Assembly: GCA_900549555.1 (NCBI GenBank)
Contig: UROO01000026.1
Location: 1 to 21,581, forward strand
Origin: an uncultured Collinsella sp.
GTDB lineage: Bacteria; Actinomycetota; Coriobacteriia; Coriobacteriales; Coriobacteriaceae
Reading direction: 5' to 3'
DNA length: 21,581 nt
The notes beneath the pieces were generated by a model. It was given only the letters and a program-made list of their open reading frames with translations, was not told where the DNA came from and did no database searches. Every line of letters begins with the position of its first letter. Positions within the stretch are counted from its first letter, which is position 1. Position numbers and translations under genes: made by a program. Positions 1 through 7,113 of this stretch are shown here, piece by piece.

Positions 1-5
1 AGTCC

Positions 6-39
6 GTCTCGTGGGCTCGGAGATGTGTATAAGAGACAG
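6..39 (+). other. Illumina Nextera adapter (artefact)
   Basis: This stretch matches the Nextera read-2 adapter and ends with the 19-base Tn5 mosaic end AGATGTGTATAAGAGACAG (21-39). Bases 1-5 precede the known adapter and are also probably non-genomic. It is library-preparation sequence left on the contig end, and real sequence begins at about 40. Any reading frame that runs through it is partly artificial. Confidence 0.97.
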
Positions 40-415
40 TTCCCATCTCGGCCATGAGGGCGTCCATGTCACAGTCCGGGTCGCACATCTCCTCGCCGAT
101 CTTGTTGAAGCGATCGACCTTGGCGATCATGTCGCCAAATGCCATGCGCACGTTCTCGATGACGGTCTTGTCGTCGTCGAGCGGCGGCTCCTGCTGCAGG
201 ATACCCACGGTGTAGCCGGGGGTGAGCCTGGCATCACCGTTGGAGACCTCCTCGATGCCGGCCATGATCTTGAGCAGGGTCGACTTGCCCATACCGTTGG
301 GGCCCACGACGCCGATCTTGGCACCGGGGTAGAAGCTCAGGGTCACGTCGTCAAGGATTACCTTGTCGCCATGGGCCTTGCGAGCCTGATACATCTGGTA
401 GATAAACTCCGCCAT
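40..415 (-). CDS. ettA: EttA, energy-dependent translational throttle, ABC-F family (3'-truncated)
   Basis: This is the N-terminal 125 or so residues of an ABC-F ATPase that binds the ribosomal E site and gates entry into elongation according to the ATP/ADP ratio. The protein opens MAEFIYQMYQARKAHGDKVI, which is characteristic of EttA. It has LSFYPGAKIGVVG followed by the Walker A motif GPNGMGKST at residues 38-46, and the segment after it (SNGDARLTPGYTVGILQQEPPL) is also EttA-like. Full EttA is about 555-560 residues, so the rest of domain 1, the linker and domain 2 lie beyond the contig end. The start at 415 has an AAAGGA site upstream. The preceding sdpI-like gene ends in a terminator at 507-533, so ettA is probably transcribed from its own promoter in 416-506, where I see no convincing -35/-10 pair. 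ABC-F identity is certain, and assignment to EttA rather than another ABC-F rests on the N-terminus. Confidence 0.93.
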
Positions 416-506
416 TTGCCTGTTTTATCCTTTCTACCTGCTGTTTCCCTATTCTTGTTTCGCTTTAGTGGAAACGAAATGAGAAAACCAGCTCTGAAAC
501 GTAACG

Positions 507-533
507 AAAAAGGGGCATGGTTGCCCACGCCCC
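507..533 (-). terminator. Intrinsic terminator after the sdpI-like gene
   Basis: On the minus strand, GGGGCGTGG pairs with CCATGCCCC (nine pairs, one of them G-U) around a GCAA tetraloop, followed directly by TTTTT (plus-strand A-run 507-511). It lies about 70 bases past the stop of the sdpI-like gene and upstream of ettA, so it separates the two transcription units. Confidence 0.85.
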
Positions 534-600
534 CCTAATACTACCTGGGAAAAGTCCCCCGGAACACACCATGAACTGCGTACGCTAGTTTTCCGCAACC

Positions 601-1305
601 TTAGCGAACGGCTCGCTGCGATTTGCGCCACAGCAGATACGAGTAGACGTAGACGGCTCCGACCGAACCAAACGCCAGAACCGCAATCACCGCGGCGACG
701 ACCTCACTCGAAAGCACGCTACCCACAACGCCCATCACTATCAAGCCGACACCCAGCACCATAAAGCAGGCACCGCCAAAGCGCTGCGTACGGCGCCAGT
801 TCTCGGGATCGGCAAGCGCCCAAGGTGTCTTGATACCGAGCGTATAGTTCTGCTTCACACGCGGCAAGTAGTTGCCTACGCCGATGAACAGCAAACCGAC
901 AACACCGGAAATAAGCACGTTGACCGAACCGACCGCCGGCACCACGCCCCAGACCGTAAGCTCTCCCAGCCAGCTTATGGCGCACATGAACAAGGTGAAG
1001 GCGATTACGAAGCCCTGGTAGAACTTGCCCGAGGTTCGATATGCCTCACCTTTGGGGTCGATGCGCGGCACCACGCAGAACATTGCGAGAAGCGCCAGAG
1101 GCAGCACGCCGAGCGCGGAGGCCATCCAGCTAGGACCCCAACCGTCGACGGCGCCGTTCGCGCCCCAGTGCGTGGGAATCTGCACAGGCAAGCTCGGCAT
1201 CACCATGAGGTGCGCTACGACATTGGCGACGCACAGAGCGACCAGCGCAATCCACACGCGCGACGATACCCCCGTGGGGTGAATGCCCTTGTTTTCGTTA
1301 TTCAT
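601..1305 (-). CDS. SdpI-family integral membrane protein
   Basis: This is a 234-residue membrane protein. Residues 43-56 (IPTHWGANGAVDGW) are the DUF1648 signature, and a later NYTLGIKTPWAL segment is typical of the SdpI family. About six hydrophobic segments are visible, near residues 17-38, 60-80, 97-115, 125-148, 180-200 and 204-226. In Bacillus subtilis, SdpI gives immunity to the SdpC toxin and sequesters the repressor SdpR at the membrane. No sdpABC toxin genes are visible here, so only a membrane or signalling role can be inferred. The ATG at 1305 was chosen because a GGAAGG site precedes it at normal spacing; an in-frame GTG at 1314 would add three residues. The gene overlaps the upstream ArsR stop by 8 bases (ATGAATAA), which indicates translational coupling. 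Confidence 0.88.
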   Translation of the reverse strand: MNNENKGIHPTGVSSRVWIALVALCVANVVAHLMVMPSLPVQIPTHWGANGAVDGWGPSWMASALGVLPLALLAMFCVVPRIDPKGEAYRTSGKFYQGFVIAFTLFMCAISWLGELTVWGVVPAVGSVNVLISGVVGLLFIGVGNYLPRVKQNYTLGIKTPWALADPENWRRTQRFGGACFMVLGVGLIVMGVVGSVLSSEVVAAVIAVLAFGSVGAVYVYSYLLWRKSQRAVR

Positions 1306-1576
1306 CCTTATCACCTTCCGTGTTTGTAAAGCCCATAAACCAGCCGATCAAGTCCTGCATGACGGTGGTGTTTAAGCTGTAAACGATGTTTTGGCCATGA
1401 CGTTCGTCGGTCACCAACCCGGCGTTTTTGAGCGTCGCCAAGTGATGGCTCAATGACGGCTTGCTAATGTCAAAATGCTCGGCAAGCTCCCCGGCCGTGC
1501 AATTGCCCTCGCGCAGCAGTTCCAAAATGCGCCGCCGCGTTGGATCGGCAAGCGCTTTAAAACCCTCTCCCGGCAT
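1298..1576 (-). CDS. ArsR-family regulator, SdpR-like autorepressor
   Basis: This 92-residue winged-helix repressor opens MPGEGFKALADPTRRRILEL, typical of the SdpR branch of ArsR regulators. The helix-turn-helix spans about residues 27-55 (TAGELAEHFDISKPSLSHHL and on). The metal-binding ELCVCDL motif of classical ArsR/SmtB sensors is absent, so it is probably not a metal sensor. In the known pair, SdpR represses its own operon until SdpI titrates it to the membrane. The ATG at 1576 has GAGGAGG four bases upstream; the open frame extends to 1594, but that start lacks a comparable site. The gene is coupled to the sdpI-like gene by an 8-base overlap. A promoter and palindrome lie just upstream, consistent with autorepression. 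Confidence 0.88.
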   Translation of the reverse strand: MPGEGFKALADPTRRRILELLREGNCTAGELAEHFDISKPSLSHHLATLKNAGLVTDERHGQNIVYSLNTTVMQDLIGWFMGFTNTEGDKDE

Positions 1577-1610
1577 AGGGCCTCCTCTCATCATCTCTCA
1601 TGACGCGCAC

Positions 1611-1639
1611 ACTATACTCGATATTTAGATGTTTGTCTA
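1611..1639 (-). promoter_or_regulatory. Probable sigma-A promoter of the sdpR-sdpI-like pair
   Basis: On the minus strand, TAGACA (1639-1634, 5 of 6 to consensus) and TATAGT (1616-1611, 5 of 6) are separated by 17 bases. Transcription would start about 30 bases before the ArsR start codon. The -35 box lies inside the palindrome at 1625-1640. Confidence 0.65.
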
Positions 1640-1648
1640 ACTATCTAA
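1625..1648. promoter_or_regulatory. Candidate operator for the SdpR-like repressor
   Basis: TTAGA-N6-TCTAA is a perfect inverted repeat (1625-1640), and a further ATCTAA (1643-1648) makes a second overlapping TTAGAT/ATCTAA pairing. ArsR-family repressors bind imperfect palindromes of this size, and the site covers the -35 box of the adjacent minus-strand promoter. That position fits autorepression. Binding itself is inferred. Confidence 0.55.
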
Positions 1649-1704
1649 TCGCAATGCTTCAAACCACATCAAAGTAAACGCCATCGCAACCTATGGCGAT
1701 TACC

Positions 1705-1710
1705 TATAAT
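1705..1710 (+). promoter_or_regulatory. Candidate -10 box for tcdA-tatD
   Basis: A perfect TATAAT sits about 45 bases upstream of the tcdA start. No good -35 hexamer is seen at 16-18 bases, and there is no TG extension, so this is only a reasonable candidate. Confidence 0.4.
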
Positions 1711-1754
1711 GACGATAGCTAAAACACGATTCGCTTCCCCATCGGAGGATGTCT

Positions 1755-2549
1755 ATGACCGAAACCGCTGCCGCTCTCGTCGAGACGCGCGACACCAAGC
1801 TCGAGATCATCATGGGCCGCGAGGCACTCGATAAGCTCGCCGATGCTACGGTGCTGATGCTCGGCTGCGGAGGTGTGGGGTCCAATTGCTGCGAGGCGCT
1901 CGCCCGCGGCGGCATTGGTCATTTCGTCATTCTGGACAAGGACATCGTCGCGCCCAGCAATATCAATCGCCAGGCTATCGCCTTTCACAGCACCATCGGC
2001 AAGCGCAAGGTCGATGTTATGGAAGCCATGATCCACGACATCAATCCCGCCGCCACCGTTATCAAACGCACCGAATACCTGCTGAGCGACAACATCGATG
2101 ATTTCTTCGCGAGCGTTTTGGAGCAGACGGACGGCAAGCTCGACTACGTTGTCGACGCCATCGACACCATCTCGGCCAAGCTCACCATTGCCAAATATGC
2201 TCAGGACCACGACATTCGTTTGGTTAGCTCCATGGGCGGGGCCAACAAGCTCCATCCCGAGTGCCTCCGCTTTGCCGACATCTTCGATACGGTACGTGAC
2301 CCCATGAGCCGCATTATGCGCAAAGAATGCAAGAAGCGCGGCATCAAGAGCCTGCACGTACTGTTTAGCTGCGAGGAATCGGTTAAGACACAGCCCCGCG
2401 ACCCTTCCAACATCCACGAGCGCACCGAGCTGGGAACTGCCAGCTTTATGCCGCCCATCATGGGCCAGATGATCGCCGGCGAGGTTATCCGTCAGATCAG
2501 TGGTCGCGGCACCGAGCGCGTGCGCGCCGACGGCCAACGCCTGGACTAG
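1755..2549 (+). CDS. tcdA: TcdA, tRNA threonylcarbamoyladenosine dehydratase (ThiF/HesA/MoeB family)
   Basis: TcdA activates the threonylcarbamoyl group of t6A37 in ANN-decoding tRNAs with ATP and closes it to cyclic t6A in the cytoplasm. The 264-residue protein has the E1-like fold markers in order: GCGGVGS nucleotide loop (37-43), LDKD (60-63), NINRQ (69-73), VVDAIDT (132-138), and a C-terminal GTASFMPPIMGQMIAGEVIR helix region. Length fits the family. The start at 1755 was chosen because GGAGG at 1744-1748 abuts the ATG at 1749 but sits six bases from the one at 1755. It is divergent from the sdpR-like gene, and the TatD gene follows after 14 bases, so the two are probably co-transcribed. 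Confidence 0.93.
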   Translation: MTETAAALVETRDTKLEIIMGREALDKLADATVLMLGCGGVGSNCCEALARGGIGHFVILDKDIVAPSNINRQAIAFHSTIGKRKVDVMEAMIHDINPAATVIKRTEYLLSDNIDDFFASVLEQTDGKLDYVVDAIDTISAKLTIAKYAQDHDIRLVSSMGGANKLHPECLRFADIFDTVRDPMSRIMRKECKKRGIKSLHVLFSCEESVKTQPRDPSNIHERTELGTASFMPPIMGQMIAGEVIRQISGRGTERVRADGQRLD

Positions 2550-2563
2550 CGGAGCGCGCCGAG

Positions 2564-3346
2564 ATGGAGCCCCGGTTATTTGATGCACACTGCCATCTTG
2601 ATTTAATGGCTCACCCGGACGCCGTTGCCGATGAGGCAACGGCGCTGGGCTTGGGTCTATTTGATTGCGGCGTCGATCCACGCGACTTCGCTAGCGCACA
2701 CGGGCGAACCCGTCGCCTTCCTACCGTCATCAAGGGCATCGGCCTCCATCCCTGGTGGCTCGCCGACGGCCGCTGCGGTCCCGCCGAAGTCAATCTGCTT
2801 TGCGAAGTTGCTGCCCAAGAGCGCTACATCGGCGAAGTCGGGCTCGACTTTTCCGCGCGCTTTGCTGGAAGTGAGCCGTTACAAATACAGGCACTTAACC
2901 GGCTCTGCGATGCACTCGTGCAGCATCCTCTTACCGGGCGCGTGATATCAATTCACGCCGTTCGTTCGGCAGGAGCCGTACTGGACGTCCTCGAATCGCA
3001 TGGACTACTCATCCCAAACCCCGACTCCCCCGCTATCATCTTCCACTGGTTTAGCGGCACTTCGAACGAACTCGCCCGCGCGCGAAACGCAAACTGCTAT
3101 TTTTCCGTGAACGAGCGTATGCTCGCCACCAAGCGCGGCCGCGAATATGCCCGGCAGATTCCACTCGACCGTCTACTGCTCGAGACCGATGCGCCAGCCA
3201 AACCAAACACAGAAACAAGCGCGCAGTCGCTCATCAGATCGCTCGCAAGGACCTCGATGCGCATCGCCTCACTCAAAAACTGTGACGCAAAGCGCATCGA
3301 GTCGGCAGTTTTAGCAAATGCGCACTCTGTTTTTGACCTTCGCTAA
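2564..3346 (+). CDS. TatD-family metal-dependent hydrolase
   Basis: This 260-residue TIM-barrel protein is probably a DNase or phosphoesterase of the TatD family. The metal ligands are all in place: H9-C-H11 near the N-terminus, GLHPWW with H62, GEVGLDF with E91, SIHAVRSA with H131, FHWFSG with H161, and LLETDAP with D209. TatD proteins act as metal-dependent 3'-5' exonucleases in DNA repair and quality control in other bacteria; the substrate here is not shown by sequence. Translation starts 14 bases after tcdA, with only a weak GGAG nearby, so expression probably depends on the tcdA transcript. Family assignment is firm. It could be any of several TatD paralogues (TatD, YcfH, YjjV), so no symbol is given. 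Confidence 0.9.
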   Translation: MEPRLFDAHCHLDLMAHPDAVADEATALGLGLFDCGVDPRDFASAHGRTRRLPTVIKGIGLHPWWLADGRCGPAEVNLLCEVAAQERYIGEVGLDFSARFAGSEPLQIQALNRLCDALVQHPLTGRVISIHAVRSAGAVLDVLESHGLLIPNPDSPAIIFHWFSGTSNELARARNANCYFSVNERMLATKRGREYARQIPLDRLLLETDAPAKPNTETSAQSLIRSLARTSMRIASLKNCDAKRIESAVLANAHSVFDLR

Positions 3347-3375
3347 CCCCTGTGGGCAAAAATGCCAAGGGGCAT
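3347..3375 (-). terminator. Candidate terminator between convergent transcripts
   Basis: On the minus strand, ATGCC-CCTT-GGCAT (3375-3362) is followed by TTTTT (plus A-run 3358-3362), about 50 bases past the FGGY kinase stop. The stem is only five pairs. The larger element CCCCT...AGGGG around GGCA/TGCC (3347-3372) can also fold on the plus strand behind the TatD gene, but without a T-run there. It would serve mainly the minus-strand operon. Confidence 0.4.
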
Positions 3376-3427
3376 GCAAATCGCACAACGCAGTCCCTAT
3401 TTTGGAAGACAGTACAATTCGGCAGCA

Positions 3428-4945
3428 TTACACCAATTCGTGCATGAGATCACGGTTGCGTGCATACAATTCGTCAAAGATATGACGGCGCGACGCATAT
3501 AACTCGTGGGCAGTCATATCAGGCACGATTGTTTGCGCAACGCCAAGGACTTGGGCGAGCTCATCCCATGATGCATAGGCGCCACCTGCGAGAGCTGCCA
3601 TGATGGCATCACCGAAGCATGCGCCCACCGTAACCTTGGCAACCGAGACCTCGCGCCCACATACGTCGGCGATAGCCTGCATCCAAACTGGATTCTTGGT
3701 TCCACCTCCGACAAGCATAATGCGCCCAATTGGCAGTCCATGTTCTCGCTCGATAATGTCGACATGGGATGCAACGGTATACGCGACGCCTTCCAAGGCG
3801 GCACGAACCATATGGGCTCGCGTATGCTTTCCGGTCAGGCCAAAGAAGACGCCACGCGCCTCGGGATCGTTGAGCGGAGTGCGCTCCCCCGCAAAGTACG
3901 GCAGACACAGGAGCCCATCGGCACCCGGTGCCACACCGGCGGCATCATGCGCCATAACCGAATATGCATCGGGGCCACCGTGGCCCTCGGCCTCCACGGC
4001 GTCGCGATACAGCTCTTGGCGCAGCCACGATGTGAGCGCACCCGCCGTATTGGTCCCCGCGCAGATCCCGTAAGTTCCGGGAATGATAAACGTCCCTGGC
4101 CAAAGGCGGGCATCATCGACCATATGATCAGCTAGATAGATGAAATACGCCGTACTCCCCAACTGAACCATCATATCGCCGGGACGGAATACACCCGTCG
4201 AAATAGCCTCGGCACCAGAGTCGCCCGTTCCCACTAAGACAGGTGTCCCTGCCGCGAGCCCCGTCGCCTCAGCCGCACGCCGCGTAATCACCCCGGCAAT
4301 ATCGGTAGCCGACATTACCTCAGCCATCTGGTCAGGCCGGCAGAAACGAGCACATTCCCGAGCATCAACCTTCCAGGTGTAGCGGTCGTATAGGGGAAGA
4401 AAATCCTCCGCCAAATAACGGTCCACCGTAAAACGCCCCGTCAACTTTGCGCACAGAAACGATGACGCCGTCAGGAACTTCGCGGCACGTTCGTGCACCT
4501 CGGGCATATTCTCCTTAAACCACAAGATCTTGGGAGCAATATCTGACGAACAGGGATCGTGCCCGAAAAGCTCGCGTGCGCGATCTGACCCATATTCGGA
4601 AAGAAGCTCGTCAATCTGCGGTTTCGAACGTGCATCGACTCCATACAAAATCGCGGGCGCCAGCGCGTTGCACTCGGTATCGACCGGCACACAGTCGCAG
4701 CCCAATGCGGAAAGGCCCACGCATCCGATCTGTGCCGCGTTAACCCCCGATCGCGCCACCAGCTCGCGCGACAAGCGGCAAAAATCGCCCCACCAAACGG
4801 CCTCGGCATCATGCTGGTACCATCCGTCACACGGGTTGTCCGTCTCATGTCCACAAGAGGCTTGGCAAACGATGTTGCATCGATCATCGATTAAAACGCC
4901 TTTAGAGGCGCTTGTCCCAATATCAATACCCAGATAGAGCGCCAT
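3428..4945 (-). CDS. FGGY-family carbohydrate kinase (xylulokinase-like), last gene of the operon
   Basis: This 505-residue sugar kinase has two actin-like domains: an N-terminal phosphate loop GIDIGTSASKG (6-16), the catalytic-base region GTGDSGAEA with D242, the C-terminal motif LPYFAGERTPLNDP (348-361) and the adenosine loop GGGTKNPVW (413-421). The family phosphorylates ketoses, polyols or aldonates with ATP. It resembles the XylB group most, but the substrate cannot be read from the sequence. Its ATG lies six bases after the BtpA-like stop, inside the same operon. No xylose isomerase or arabinose genes are nearby, so a routine xylulose role is unlikely. In this context it may phosphorylate a sugar released or rearranged by the upstream enzymes (inference). 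Confidence 0.88.
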   Translation of the reverse strand: MALYLGIDIGTSASKGVLIDDRCNIVCQASCGHETDNPCDGWYQHDAEAVWWGDFCRLSRELVARSGVNAAQIGCVGLSALGCDCVPVDTECNALAPAILYGVDARSKPQIDELLSEYGSDRARELFGHDPCSSDIAPKILWFKENMPEVHERAAKFLTASSFLCAKLTGRFTVDRYLAEDFLPLYDRYTWKVDARECARFCRPDQMAEVMSATDIAGVITRRAAEATGLAAGTPVLVGTGDSGAEAISTGVFRPGDMMVQLGSTAYFIYLADHMVDDARLWPGTFIIPGTYGICAGTNTAGALTSWLRQELYRDAVEAEGHGGPDAYSVMAHDAAGVAPGADGLLCLPYFAGERTPLNDPEARGVFFGLTGKHTRAHMVRAALEGVAYTVASHVDIIEREHGLPIGRIMLVGGGTKNPVWMQAIADVCGREVSVAKVTVGACFGDAIMAALAGGAYASWDELAQVLGVAQTIVPDMTAHELYASRRHIFDELYARNRDLMHELV

Positions 4946-4951
4946 AGGTGC

Positions 4952-5761
4952 CTACTCCCCTCGCGCCGTACGAGCGGTAGCCATAAAACGAGCTACCCGC
5001 TCAACATCAACCGGGGCATCCAGCTTTCCGTCGCGCTTTAAGCAGGTGCCGACAAACGCGCCATCGTAGTGAGCAAATACGTCAGCCACGGTATTTTCGC
5101 GACAACCGGTGCCACATACCACGGGCACTTCGCCAACACGCTCACGGACCTCATCGGCAAGCTCGCCCGAAGCGCCACGACCGGCAGCCGAACCGCCGAT
5201 GACCATCGCATCCGGTAGGCAATTAAAGAGAAGCGAATCGGCAATGTCCGCAGTCGTGCGGTCGTTGAGATAAACCTCTCCCTCGCTCGTGATGAAGTGA
5301 AAAAGCTCGAGGTCGTCCAAGCGCAGCGCCGCCTTGCGACGCATGGTGTGCGCGAAATCTCGGTTAATCAGCCCGAGATCACCAGCCCAGGCACCGCAAA
5401 AATTACAGCGCGTGAACTGCGCATCGACGGCAGCGCACAGCTCGATTGTGGCATCACCATCGTAAATAGCCTCAGCTCCCCAAGGAGTCGACAGATCATG
5501 GGACAGAGCCCCGATTACATAGCCCATCGATGCAAGGGTTGAGGGAGAAACGTGCTGCTCATAGGGCATCGAGAGCTCATTGGTAATCAAAATGCCATCG
5601 ACACCGCCCTGCTGCAACGCCTCGAGATCGCGCTTGGCGGCTTCCTCGACCTGCGGCACGCTTCCGCCCGGGTAATACAGTGGATCGCCCGGCAAAGGAC
5701 GCAGGTGCAGCATTCCGATAACCGGCTTTTCGGTCTTGAACATCGAGGTTAGAAACGACAT
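4952..5761 (-). CDS. BtpA/SgcQ-family TIM-barrel protein
   Basis: This 269-residue protein carries the family-opening motif PVIGMLHLRPLPGDPLY (13-29), then GGVDGILITNE (52-62) and AMVIGGSAAGRG (185-196). The family includes cyanobacterial BtpA, linked to photosystem I stability, and E. coli SgcQ from a cryptic sugar locus. Its reaction is unknown, but the fold and its association with sugar genes suggest a phosphosugar or nucleoside-type substrate (inference). The start at 5761 (MSFLTSMF) is supported by AAGGAG six bases upstream; the open frame extends five codons further to 5776, but that start has no site. It lies 33 bases after the YjbQ-type gene and 6 before the FGGY kinase. Confidence 0.85.
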   Translation of the reverse strand: MSFLTSMFKTEKPVIGMLHLRPLPGDPLYYPGGSVPQVEEAAKRDLEALQQGGVDGILITNELSMPYEQHVSPSTLASMGYVIGALSHDLSTPWGAEAIYDGDATIELCAAVDAQFTRCNFCGAWAGDLGLINRDFAHTMRRKAALRLDDLELFHFITSEGEVYLNDRTTADIADSLLFNCLPDAMVIGGSAAGRGASGELADEVRERVGEVPVVCGTGCRENTVADVFAHYDGAFVGTCLKRDGKLDAPVDVERVARFMATARTARGE

Positions 5762-5794
5762 AACGTGCTCCTTCATAGGGTTATTGCAGGGACG

Positions 5795-6223
5795 TTACTC
5801 CCCCAGCACCTCCACGTACACTTTTCGCTTCTGCGGACCGTCAAACTCCGCAAGATAGATGTTCTGGGCACCTCCGCACACGATGTGGCCATCTTGGACG
5901 GGAAAGAAGCAGCTGTTTCCACAAATCATGCTCTTGATATGCCCACAGGAGTTGTTGCCAGTAGCTCCATAGCTCGGCAGGAAGTGTGCATGCGCATAGG
6001 GGGCATCGAGTGGGGCGATGCGATCAAGCGTCTCCATAAGATCCGTCTCCACGCAGGGCAGCCCCTCGTTTACCACGATTCCACAGGTCGTATGCGACAA
6101 AATAATCGCTGCCAAGCCATTGGTCACCGAGCTGCGTTCGATGGCGGCGTGCACGTCTTCGGTAATATCGATGAACTGGTCCGGAGCAGTCGATAGATAG
6201 CTCAATGTCTCGAGCGCCACCAT
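5795..6223 (-). CDS. YjbQ-family protein (UPF0047)
   Basis: This 142-residue single-domain protein has the YjbQ motifs SHTTCGIVVNE (43-53), a central NSCGHIKSMICGNS (91-104) with the conserved His95, and the C-terminal QNIYLAEFDGPQKRKVYV (120-137). Family members are often named secondary thiamine-phosphate synthases because E. coli YjbQ can weakly replace ThiE, but the physiological reaction is not settled. Its place between an amidohydrolase (two-base gap) and a BtpA-like gene in a sugar operon argues against thiamine synthesis here. An AAGGGG site precedes the ATG. Family call is firm, function open. Confidence 0.87.
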   Translation of the reverse strand: MVALETLSYLSTAPDQFIDITEDVHAAIERSSVTNGLAAIILSHTTCGIVVNEGLPCVETDLMETLDRIAPLDAPYAHAHFLPSYGATGNNSCGHIKSMICGNSCFFPVQDGHIVCGGAQNIYLAEFDGPQKRKVYVEVLGE

Positions 6224-6225
6224 GT

Positions 6226-7086
6226 TTACTCATCCCCTTCAAGAAAACGCAGGGCATTACCCCAGTAGAGCCTTTCTCGCGCATCATCGCGCATGGGCAC
6301 GGTATCGAGCGCCCGCTTGAGTTTGAATGCACGGAAACGCGGCGTATTGCTGGCGAACATCACTTGGTGCGATAGCGCGCGCTCATACCACAGCGGCCCC
6401 ATATCAAACGTGAAAAGACGCTGCATCATCTCCTCGGGCGAATCGATGTAAGTGATAGAGGTGTCCGCGTAGCAGTTGGGATACTTGAGCAGCATCGCCA
6501 CGGTCTCGCGCACCCAGGGCCAGCCAAAGTGGGTCAAACTAAAGCGCACATTTGGATGCGTTGCGATTGTGTGCTCAAATGCAAGCGGGTTACTGCGCGA
6601 GAGCTCCGCGCCCGGCTCCCAAGACATACCGGCATGGAAAACCACCGGCTTGTTATAGCGCTCGCACAGCTCGTAAAGCGGCTCGGCCACGGCATCATCG
6701 GGGGCAAAACCCTGCTTTGCCGGATGCAGGCAAAGCCCCTTTGCCCCCAACTCGGTAAAGGCGCGCTCCAATTCGTCTGCGGCACCGCTCACCTGCGGAT
6801 CTACGCTCGCAAATCCCCACAGACGATCGGGGTGCGCGGCAACCAGCATGGCAATCTGGTCATTGGTGCCAAAATGCCCTCCGCATGCCGTGGTTACATC
6901 GAGCGGCATGAGCACGCTCTTCCGCACATCACAGACGTCCATCTCGACTTGAAGCTCGTCCCAATCCATGGGGCCCATATGCCCCATACCAAACTCTCGT
7001 AACCAAAAACCGAATCCATCAGGCTCATCGCCCGGCGTACAGATCTCGCCGTAGAGCATAGGATGGACCAACATGTCGATAACCAT
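6226..7086 (-). CDS. Amidohydrolase_2 (ACMSD-like) family protein with altered metal site
   Basis: This 286-residue TIM-barrel protein belongs to the amidohydrolase-related family of ACMSD, decarboxylases and lactonases. The usual opening DxHxHP reads I-D-M-L-V-H-P, so Leu6 replaces the first metal-binding His while His8 is kept. VVFHAGM (His151) and LTHFGWPWV (His186) are normal. The strand-8 motif, usually containing a metal-binding Asp (GSDYP-like), reads FASNTPRF with Asn247. Two of four expected ligands are therefore changed, which suggests a metal-independent hydrolase or lactonase, or a different chemistry (inference). The ATG at 7086 has AAAGGAG six bases upstream; the frame extends to 7107 without such support. 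It follows the second kinase by 27 bases and precedes the YjbQ gene by 2. Confidence 0.82.
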   Translation of the reverse strand: MVIDMLVHPMLYGEICTPGDEPDGFGFWLREFGMGHMGPMDWDELQVEMDVCDVRKSVLMPLDVTTACGGHFGTNDQIAMLVAAHPDRLWGFASVDPQVSGAADELERAFTELGAKGLCLHPAKQGFAPDDAVAEPLYELCERYNKPVVFHAGMSWEPGAELSRSNPLAFEHTIATHPNVRFSLTHFGWPWVRETVAMLLKYPNCYADTSITYIDSPEEMMQRLFTFDMGPLWYERALSHQVMFASNTPRFRAFKLKRALDTVPMRDDARERLYWGNALRFLEGDE

Positions 7087-7113
7087 TTCGTACTCCTTTC
7101 CAGGCATTTGACC

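Noticed and set aside
11..538. Plus-strand open frame of 175 codons starting in the adapter
   Set aside because: Its first codons are adapter sequence, and the rest is antisense to ettA and a terminator.
1719..2681. 320-codon minus-strand frame over tcdA
   Set aside because: It is antisense to a clear TcdA gene; high GC leaves long open shadows, and no family motif is present.
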